From Spirochaetales bacterium UBA1265 (lineage in GTDB: Bacteria > Spirochaetota > Spirochaetia > Sphaerochaetales > Sphaerochaetaceae): 5,639 nucleotides of DNA. The notes under the pieces were generated by a model that was not told the DNA's origin, did no database searches, and worked only from the letters and a program-made list of their open reading frames with translations. Location of the stretch: positions 17,665 to 23,303 of the forward strand of contig DBVL01000039.1 of NCBI GenBank assembly GCA_002308475.1. The letters run 5' to 3'. Positions 1 to 4,628 of this stretch are shown piece by piece; the stretch's first letter is position 1; every line of letters begins with the position of its first letter. Both the position numbers and the translations under genes were made by a program.

Positions 1-204
1 TCCAGGAGGAACATCTGTAAGACCTCTAACAAATTTATTGGTTCCGAAAACTGGAGAACTGTCATCTGAAGAGTCTCCGAAGACGTCTTCTAAGCTTTCA
101 ATCAGTTCTTCTCTGGTCATCTCTTCCCAGTCTTCTATCTGTTCCTGTTCGGCCATGTATTTAAGCTCTGAATCAGAAAGAGTCTCTATATTCAAAAGAA
201 GCAT
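1..204 (-). CDS. Partial N-terminus of a probable spirochaetal DUF4912 / Rho_N-like protein
   Basis: This is the first 68 codons of a minus-strand gene that runs off the left edge of the window. The ATG at 204-202 has an AAGGA SD sequence (219-215) 10 nt upstream, and an in-frame TAA lies further upstream with no other ATG, GTG or TTG between, so the start is well determined. Residues 9-42 are acidic and helical (LSDSELKYMAEQ, then TREELIESLEDVF), a pattern resembling Rho_N/SAP-like helical modules. The segment TNKFVRGLTDVPPG (55-68) resembles the linker I recall before the DUF4912 domain in spirochaetal proteins. No signal peptide is visible. The DUF4912 domain itself would lie outside the window, so the family call is an inference from the N-terminus only. 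Function is unknown. It lies downstream of rex on the same strand and could be partly co-transcribed with it. Confidence 0.55.
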   Translation of the reverse strand, partial: MLLLNIETLSDSELKYMAEQEQIEDWEEMTREELIESLEDVFGDSSDDSSPVFGTNKFVRGLTDVPPG

Positions 205-214
205 AACAAACCCA

Positions 215-219
215 TCCTT
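215..219 (-). promoter_or_regulatory. Shine-Dalgarno of the DUF4912-like gene
   Basis: AAGGA on the minus strand lies 10 nt before the ATG at 204. It fixes the start of the partial gene. It forms the end of one arm of the inverted repeat 215-228/255-270, so it can be base-paired if both arms are on one transcript. Confidence 0.6.
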
Positions 220-270
220 ATCCGTTTCCCTTGTATTCAGCCAATTTTACTAAAGAAACGGATAAAAGGA
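215..270. repeat. Inverted repeat between rex and the DUF4912-like gene
   Basis: The arms are TCCTTATCCGTTTC (215-228) and GAAACGGATAAAAGGA (255-270). They give 14 base pairs with a 2-nt bulge, of which TTATCCGTTTC is an uninterrupted 11-bp match. The loop is 26 nt (229-254). There is no T-tract after the stem on either strand, so it does not look like a standard intrinsic terminator. On a minus-strand transcript reading through from rex, the stem would cover the AAGGA SD of the next gene. Alternatively, the two arms could be protein-binding sites either side of the candidate -10 box at 244-249. Confidence 0.7.
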
Positions 271-273
271 CAA
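244..273 (-). promoter_or_regulatory. Candidate promoter for the DUF4912-like gene
   Basis: On the minus strand, TTGTCC (273-268), an 18-nt spacer and TAAAAT (249-244) make a plausible sigma-70-type promoter (4/6 and 5/6 consensus matches). Transcription would start around 237, giving a leader of about 33 nt with the SD but only one arm of the inverted repeat. The call is from consensus only. Confidence 0.35.
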
Positions 274-276
274 GAC

Positions 277-900
277 TTACTTAAGGGCATTAAGATGGTT
301 AAACAGCATGGCAAGGCTTGCAGCCATGTTTTCGTTCTGCACAAGAATGCCGTCAGGAACAATCAGATGTATGGGTGCAAAGTTCCAGATAGCCTTGACG
401 CCGGCATCTACAAGCTGGTCACATACCCGCTGGGCTGCAATGGCTGGAACTGTTATTATTCCCATATTTATGGCTTCTTTATTGCAGAATTCCTTAAGAG
501 TATTCATTCCAAGAATAGGTTTGTCTCCAAATGATCCAAGCTTCTCAGGGTTTGCGTCAAAGCCTGCTATTATCTCGCATCCATACTCAGAAAAAACCTT
601 GTATCCTAAAAAGGCATGTCCAAGTGATCCGCAACCAACAAGAACAGCTTTGTTCAGATGCTGGTATCCGAGAACATTCTCAATATCCACTATCAGGGTT
701 GAGATGTTGAATCCTATTTTGGGTTTTCCCTGGACTGAGCTGACTGAGGCCAGGTCTTTTCTCACCTGAATCTCAGTGTAGCCGAAGTGTTGTGCAAGAA
801 TAGGGGCAGAAACAACAGTTTCTCCGTTCTTGTGCATCTCTTTAAGGTGCTCCAGATAGTATGGCATACGCAGTAGCGTCTGTTTTGAAATAATTGACAT
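277..900 (-). CDS. rex: Redox-sensing transcriptional repressor Rex
   Basis: Rex is a homodimeric cytoplasmic repressor that senses the NADH/NAD+ ratio and leaves DNA when NADH rises, usually derepressing fermentative and respiratory genes. The 207-residue length is typical. Residues 1-75 form the winged helix, with a family-typical opening (ISKQTLLRMPYYLEHL) and recognition helix TEIQVRKDL (42-50). Residues 80-190 are the Rossmann domain: glycine-rich loop VLVGCGSLGHAF (86-97), acidic residue in GFD (113-115), and ITVPAIAAQ and IWNFAPIHL further on. The last helix (about 190-206) is the domain-swapped dimerisation helix. After the recognition helix it has ASVSSVQGKPKIGFN rather than the FG-rich wing of classical Rex, matching a variant I associate with clostridia and spirochaetes. 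The start at 900 is forced by an in-frame TAG four codons upstream; no SD is present. It is divergent from the exchanger gene, so autoregulation could also affect that gene. Confidence 0.93.
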   Translation of the reverse strand: MSIISKQTLLRMPYYLEHLKEMHKNGETVVSAPILAQHFGYTEIQVRKDLASVSSVQGKPKIGFNISTLIVDIENVLGYQHLNKAVLVGCGSLGHAFLGYKVFSEYGCEIIAGFDANPEKLGSFGDKPILGMNTLKEFCNKEAINMGIITVPAIAAQRVCDQLVDAGVKAIWNFAPIHLIVPDGILVQNENMAASLAMLFNHLNALK

Positions 901-907
901 GTTTTCA

Positions 908-936
908 AACTAAGAGAAGATGTGCTTTTGTGTCAA
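908..936 (-). promoter_or_regulatory. Candidate rex promoter, positioned for a leaderless mRNA
   Basis: On the minus strand, a consensus -35 TTGACA (936-931) is followed by a 17-nt spacer and TTAGTT (913-908), a weak -10. Only 7 nt separate the -10 box from the rex ATG, so transcription would begin at or beside the start codon. This agrees with the lack of an SD for rex. The -35 is convincing and the -10 is not. Confidence 0.4.
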
Positions 937-973
937 TATATCGATAATGCGATTAAACAAGAAATACACATTG

Positions 974-1003
974 TTGTCTCTATCAAGGTATTTCGGTTAG
1001 TAT
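974..1003 (+). promoter_or_regulatory. Candidate promoter of the exchanger gene
   Basis: TTGTCT (974-979), an 18-nt spacer and TAGTAT (998-1003) form a weak sigma-70-like promoter. It would leave a short leader of roughly 10 nt containing the GGAG SD at 1011-1014, 7 nt before the ATG at 1022. No other credible candidate was seen in the 121-bp divergent gap. Confidence 0.3.
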
Positions 1004-1021
1004 TTATGTCGGAGTAAAAAA

Positions 1022-1987
1022 ATGTTACACGCAATTGTCTTTTTTATTGTTGGTCTTGTCCTTCTTATTAAGGGAGGAGACTGGTTTGTTGATGGAGCTG
1101 TGGGAATAGCAAGACGTTACAGAATTCCTGAAATCCTCATAGGCGCAACTGTTGTTTCAATAGGAACAACTATTCCTGAGGTCATGGTTTCTTCTATTGC
1201 TGCCTTCAACGGACAGAGCCAGACAGCATATGGAAACGCAATTGGCTCAATTGTCTGTAACACTTCACTTATTTGTGCCATAACCATGGCTTTCTCTCCA
1301 ACAGATGTAGATACAAAAACCCTGAAGCTTCCTGTGGCCTTTTTTGTATGCGCCACAGTCATTTACACCTTCTGTGCGTATTACTTTGGAGCCTTTTTCA
1401 GAGTAACAGGTATAATCTTGCTTGCCATGTTTGCCATCTATATGTTTCTGAGTGTGAAGAAAGCTCTCAGTACTACCTCTTCAGATACAGAAGAAACAAC
1501 AGACGAAGATGAAAAACCACTTTACAAAGACATAATTCTTCTTGTGGGTGGAGCAGTCCTGATTGCTCTAGGTGCAAATGAGCTGGTTGATAACGGTAAG
1601 GTGATTGCTGCCGGGCTGGGTGTGCCTGAGTCGGTCATTGCCCTTACATTCATTGCTTTAGGCACATCTCTTCCTGAACTTGTGACAGCTATCACTTCCC
1701 TAATAAAGAAGCACAGTTCCCTTTCTCTTGGAAACATAATTGGAGCAAACCTTTTCAACCTGGTACTTGTCAGCGGAACCGCAATTACAATCAGGCCTTT
1801 TTCCATTCCTGCAGAGAAACATATCAGTGGCATGAATGCCTCACTTGTGGTAGATATTCCTCTATTGTTCCTTGTTTCTGCTATTCTCATTGTTCCTACA
1901 TTCATTAAAGGTAAGGTCATGAGATGGCAGGGCGTTCTTCTTCTCTGTATTTATCTCTCATATTGTGTATTCCAGTTTCTCGGCTGA
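1022..1987 (+). CDS. Na+/Ca2+ exchanger-family antiporter (CaCA family, YrbG-like)
   Basis: This is a 321-residue inner-membrane antiporter of the Ca2+:cation superfamily, predicted to extrude Ca2+ in exchange for Na+ (or H+). It has the expected two-half architecture of about ten membrane segments. The alpha-1 repeat covers residues 41-84 (GATVVSIGTTIPE with E53; GNAIGSIVCN, 71-80). The alpha-2 repeat covers 206-250 (LTFIALGTSLPEL with E219; GNIIGANLFN, 237-246). E53 and E219 match the paired ion-binding glutamates of the family. The halves are joined by a short acidic cytoplasmic loop (155-164, DTEETTDEDE). The second half ends its alpha repeat in Asn246, where K+-dependent exchangers have Asp, which argues against K+ dependence. 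The alpha-1 repeat is slightly unusual (T50 instead of the usual Ser; I77 where Asn is common). The ATG follows GGAG with a 7-nt gap. The gene stands alone, divergent from rex and convergent with serC. Confidence 0.9.
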   Translation: MLHAIVFFIVGLVLLIKGGDWFVDGAVGIARRYRIPEILIGATVVSIGTTIPEVMVSSIAAFNGQSQTAYGNAIGSIVCNTSLICAITMAFSPTDVDTKTLKLPVAFFVCATVIYTFCAYYFGAFFRVTGIILLAMFAIYMFLSVKKALSTTSSDTEETTDEDEKPLYKDIILLVGGAVLIALGANELVDNGKVIAAGLGVPESVIALTFIALGTSLPELVTAITSLIKKHSSLSLGNIIGANLFNLVLVSGTAITIRPFSIPAEKHISGMNASLVVDIPLLFLVSAILIVPTFIKGKVMRWQGVLLLCIYLSYCVFQFLG

Positions 1988-1996
1988 TGCAGATGT

Positions 1997-2038
1997 AAAA
2001 AAATAAAACCGGGTCCGAAAAGGAAGAAACGGACCCGG
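1997..2038 (-). terminator. Rho-independent terminator of serC
   Basis: A perfect 9-bp GC-rich stem (CCGGGTCCG, 2009-2017, with CGGACCCGG, 2030-2038) encloses a 12-nt loop. In the minus direction it is followed directly by TTTTATTTTTTTA (2008 down to 1996), a classic U-tract, so it terminates serC 33 nt after its stop. In the plus direction it is followed by AAAAGGAGTTTTT, so the same hairpin could act weakly on the exchanger transcript. Confidence 0.9.
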
Positions 2039-2049
2039 AAAAGGAGTTT

Positions 2050-2083
2050 TTCAGAATACGGAGTTCTGAATTATTTTCTGTTT
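2050..2083 (+). terminator. Weak candidate terminator of the exchanger gene, overlapping the serC 3' end
   Basis: TTCAGAA (2050-2056) and TTCTGAA (2064-2070) form a perfect 7-bp stem with a 7-nt loop. In the plus direction the run TTATTTTCTGTTT (2071-2083) follows, which is T-rich but interrupted. The stem ends exactly where the serC stop codon begins. It may give the convergent exchanger gene its own terminator. Confidence 0.4.
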
Positions 2084-3156
2084 GCCTCAAAATCCTTGAG
2101 GAACTTGACAAGGGCTTCTACGCCATCTTTCGGCATGGCATTGTAGATGGAAGCCCTGAGACCTCCAACGCTCTTATGACCTTTGAGGTTGTCATACCCT
2201 GCGGCCTTGGTGGCTGCAACCACTTCTGCGTCCAGTTCTGCGCTTTCTGTAACAAACGGAATATTCATAAGTGAGCGGTCAGCCTTTACAACTGTGCCCT
2301 TGAACATTTTGGAAGAGTCAAGGAAGTCATAGAAGAGCTTGGCCTTGTCCTGGTTTATCTTTTCCATGGCTGAAAGTCCGCCAATAGACTTCAGATATTT
2401 GAAAACCTTTCCACAGCAGTAGATGGCCCAGCAGTTCGGAGTGTTGTACATGGAACCGTTGTCTGCATGGGTCTTGTACTGAAGGTAGATGGGGAGATCT
2501 GTAAGGTCATCTCTTATCAGATCCTCACGGATAATCACAACCACCATTCCTGCAGGTCCAACATTCTTCTGGACTCCTGCGTAGATAAGACCGTAATCAG
2601 AGACGTTACATGGTCTTGAGAGGAACATGGAAGACTGGTCAGAAACAAGAATATGTCCCTTTGTGTTCGGAAGTTTGTTGTAGGTCAGTCCGTGAATGGT
2701 CTCATTCTCACAGATGTAGACATAATCAGTGTCCTCAGGTATGTCCAGATTGCTGCAATCCGGAATATATGTGTAGTTCTTGTCCTTTGAGGAGGCTGCT
2801 ACAATCACTTCTCCAACTTTTTTTGCTTCTTTTATAGCTTTGTTTGACCAAGCACCTGTTTCAATATAGACAGCTTTTCCATTCTTCATAAGGTTCATGG
2901 GAATCATGGAGAACTGAAGAGTAGCTCCTCCCTGGATAAAGAGAACCTTGTAGTTGTCAGGAATCTGCATGAGGTCTCTGAGGTCCTGCTCAGCATCATC
3001 TATGATCTGCTGATAGACTTTGGATCTGTGGCTCATTTCCATGACGCACATGCCGCTTCCGCGATAATTCATCATTTCATCCCGAATCTCTTCAAGTACC
3101 GGTTCTGGCATAATGGCCGGGCCGGCTGAGAAGTTATAAGTACGACCGTATTTCAT
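2071..3156 (-). CDS. serC: Phosphoserine aminotransferase
   Basis: SerC is a PLP-dependent cytoplasmic enzyme that transaminates 3-phosphohydroxypyruvate with glutamate to make phosphoserine. The same family acts on 3-hydroxy-4-phosphohydroxythreonine in pyridoxal phosphate synthesis. The 361-residue length is typical for this fold-type I family. Visible landmarks are YNFSAGPA (7-14), substrate-contact MSHRS (41-45), cofactor-binding GGAT (76-79), stacking Trp103, SDQSS with Asp173, the Schiff-base lysine K197 in YAGVQKNVGPAG, and C-terminal GGLRASIYNA. At 326-328 it reads GHK where most SerC have GHR. I chose the ATG at 3156: SD GAAGGA ends 8 nt upstream of it, whereas the ATG at 3165 overlaps that SD and would add three non-conserved residues. 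It is probably transcribed alone from the 3200-3228 promoter and ends at the strong hairpin at 2009-2038. Confidence 0.96.
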   Translation of the reverse strand: MKYGRTYNFSAGPAIMPEPVLEEIRDEMMNYRGSGMCVMEMSHRSKVYQQIIDDAEQDLRDLMQIPDNYKVLFIQGGATLQFSMIPMNLMKNGKAVYIETGAWSNKAIKEAKKVGEVIVAASSKDKNYTYIPDCSNLDIPEDTDYVYICENETIHGLTYNKLPNTKGHILVSDQSSMFLSRPCNVSDYGLIYAGVQKNVGPAGMVVVIIREDLIRDDLTDLPIYLQYKTHADNGSMYNTPNCWAIYCCGKVFKYLKSIGGLSAMEKINQDKAKLFYDFLDSSKMFKGTVVKADRSLMNIPFVTESAELDAEVVAATKAAGYDNLKGHKSVGGLRASIYNAMPKDGVEALVKFLKDFEANRK

Positions 3157-3196
3157 ATAAACCATCCTTCAAACGCAGAATACTCTGCCTCTAAGT

Positions 3197-3212
3197 CTCA
3201 GTGTACACTGAG
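3197..3212. promoter_or_regulatory. Perfect 16-bp palindrome, candidate operator of serC
   Basis: CTCAGTGTACACTGAG is a perfect palindrome with no spacer, centred between 3204 and 3205, about 48 nt upstream of the serC start. It covers the candidate -10 box TACACT (3205-3200), where a bound dimeric repressor would block polymerase. The regulator is unknown. It does not match the Rex consensus. Confidence 0.6.
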
Positions 3213-3228
3213 GTGTGGCAGTTTGCAA
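3200..3228 (-). promoter_or_regulatory. Candidate serC promoter
   Basis: On the minus strand, TTGCAA (3228-3223), a 17-nt spacer and TACACT (3205-3200) give 4/6 matches in each box. Transcription would start near 3193, leaving a leader of about 37 nt with a small GCAGA/TCTGC hairpin (3175-3188) and the GAAGGA SD. AT-rich DNA upstream of the -35 box could act as an UP element. Confidence 0.45.
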
Positions 3229-3270
3229 CAACAAATAAAAGAGTAATTGGGTTTTTAGTAATTAATTAAA

Positions 3271-3312
3271 TTAAAATTGATGGAAATGTAAGTATCTTGA
3301 GCTTAAAATTGA
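3271..3312. repeat. Direct repeat TTAAAATTGA in the AT-rich gap upstream of serC
   Basis: TTAAAATTGA occurs at 3271-3280 and again at 3303-3312, with starts 32 bp apart (about three helical turns). The surrounding 3240-3335 DNA is strongly AT-rich. The repeat is short and may be chance in such sequence. I saw no convincing terminator for the upstream CorC/CNNM operon here. Confidence 0.4.
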
Positions 3313-3338
3313 GTAAAACCTAAAAACAAAAGATTTGA

Positions 3339-4628
3339 CTAGTTGTTGTCCTTATCTTTTGCTTCCCTCACAACAAGAACTTTTGCAACCCTTCGCTCAT
3401 CCATCTCCATAATGGTGACAGTCAGTTTCGGATTATCCGGAATATCAAAGACAAACGATTCTCCTACTTGAGGAAAGTGTTCCAGAGATTCAACAGACCA
3501 GCCTCCGACAGTCTCGCTTTCAAAATCAAAGTCATCTTCAGAGATATCCATCAGACTGAGGAAATCTCCTATTGGCATATCTCCGTCTATCTCAAACTCA
3601 TTTTCTTTTCTCAGCACAACTTCTGTTTCTATTGTATCTGTCTCATCCCAGATGTCTCCTACAAGTTTCTCAAGAACATCTTCAAGAGTTATGACACCCA
3701 TGGTTCCACTGTATTCATCAGTAACTATGGCAAGGTGGATTCTGCTCTTTTTGAACTGCTCAAGGACTACAGGAAGTTTCATGGTTCTGTAGACAAAGCA
3801 TGGCTTGTTTAAAATCTCTCTGAGATCAAACGGTCCATTATGCTCAATATACGCCTTATAGAAATTATTAAGATGCAAGATACCTATAATATTATCTATG
3901 CTGTCCTGGTAGACAGGCAGTCTTGAGTGTCTGCTGTTTTCAACAGCCGTGAGTATGGTTTCCCATCTGTCATCTATGTCTATAGAATTTACATCTACAC
4001 GGGCAGTCATGACTTCTGAAGCAGAGATATCTGAAAAGTCAATTGCGTTCTGAATGAGCAAGGTGTCATCTTCATCAAATGTTCCTTCATCTCCGGCAGT
4101 CTCAATGATTGACTGCAGTTCCTCAACTGTCTCGTCTTCCATATCTTCTGACTTCTGCTTGAAGGGAAGGGTAAGTAGTTTGGTGAAAGCAACAACCGGA
4201 AATGAGATTGGTGTGAAAACAACCATGAGGGTTCTGATGATCAGAGAGTTATTCAGGGCTTTTTTTGTAGCTGTCTTCTTAGCAATTATCTTCGGTAGCG
4301 TCTCTCCGAAGATTATGACAAGGATGGTCATACAGAGAGTTGAGACCCATGCATACTTGTCTCCAAGAACCAGCAAGACAAGAACCGAGGCAATGGATGA
4401 ACCGGCTATATTTACCAAATTGTTTCCAATAAGGATGGCAGAGAGAGCGTCATCAAAATGCTCACAAAGGTAGAGGGCACGGGCGGCCTTTCTGTTTCCA
4501 TTTTCCTTCATGTTCTCAAGTCTTACAGTATTTGCACTGGAGTAGGCCATTTCAGAACCTGAGAAGAAGCCTGAAAGTAAAATGCAGAGCAGAATACCAA
4601 TGGAGAGGGCAATCAAAGTTGTAATCAT
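3339..4628 (-). CDS. CorC/CNNM (HlyC/CorC) family membrane protein, full length
   Basis: This 429-residue inner-membrane protein has the complete DUF21-CBS-CBS-CorC_HlyC arrangement. The family is implicated in Mg2+ (and perhaps Co2+) transport, and its common 'hemolysin' label should not be taken literally. The DUF21 domain covers about 1-155, with family motifs GFFSGSE (20-26), IGNNLVNI (67-74) and FGETLPK (107-113). An acidic linker follows (160-200), then CBS1 (about 206-262, HSRLPVYQDSIDNIIGIL) and CBS2 (about 274-328, VTDEYSGTMGVITLEDVLE), which usually bind ATP and dimerise. The CorC_HlyC domain covers about 336-425. The ATG at 4628 shares ATGA with the stop of the upstream paralog and has SD AAGGAG (4641-4636) 7 nt before it, so the two genes are probably translationally coupled. 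The partner lacks the last domain, suggesting a heteromeric pair or specialisation. The cation was not determined from sequence. Confidence 0.9.
   Translation of the reverse strand: MITTLIALSIGILLCILLSGFFSGSEMAYSSANTVRLENMKENGNRKAARALYLCEHFDDALSAILIGNNLVNIAGSSIASVLVLLVLGDKYAWVSTLCMTILVIIFGETLPKIIAKKTATKKALNNSLIIRTLMVVFTPISFPVVAFTKLLTLPFKQKSEDMEDETVEELQSIIETAGDEGTFDEDDTLLIQNAIDFSDISASEVMTARVDVNSIDIDDRWETILTAVENSRHSRLPVYQDSIDNIIGILHLNNFYKAYIEHNGPFDLREILNKPCFVYRTMKLPVVLEQFKKSRIHLAIVTDEYSGTMGVITLEDVLEKLVGDIWDETDTIETEVVLRKENEFEIDGDMPIGDFLSLMDISEDDFDFESETVGGWSVESLEHFPQVGESFVFDIPDNPKLTVTIMEMDERRVAKVLVVREAKDKDNN

Noticed and set aside
38..253. Plus-strand 71-codon open frame at the left edge
   Set aside because: It is a Ser-rich shadow of the minus-strand DUF4912-like gene, which has a good SD and a family-like acidic helical sequence.
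308..769. Plus-strand 153-codon open frame across rex
   Set aside because: It is antisense to the well-supported Rex coding frame, has no SD, and its translation shows no recognisable family pattern.
926..960. Possible Rex operator in the rex/exchanger gap
   Set aside because: One half (GACACAA, minus strand) resembles a Rex half-site, but the other half matches at only about 2 of 7 positions, and the central TATCGATA palindrome (939-946) is only 8 bp.
1522..1920. Minus-strand 132-codon open frame inside the exchanger gene
   Set aside because: It is antisense to the conserved alpha-2 repeat and has no recognisable domain.
1917..2111. Minus-strand 64-codon open frame spanning the serC terminator
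   Set aside because: It crosses the strong hairpin and overlaps serC in another frame, so translation is unlikely.
3163..3165. ATG at 3165 as the serC start
   Set aside because: It overlaps the SD itself. The ATG at 3156 has ideal spacing and begins the conserved N-terminus.
3259..3268. TAATTAATTA palindrome in the AT-rich gap
   Set aside because: A low-complexity AT palindrome is expected by chance in this composition, and it is followed by no terminator-like T-tract.
4054..4473. Plus-strand 139-codon open frame inside the CorC/CNNM gene
   Set aside because: It is Ser- and Arg-rich with no family pattern and lies antisense to conserved DUF21 sequence.
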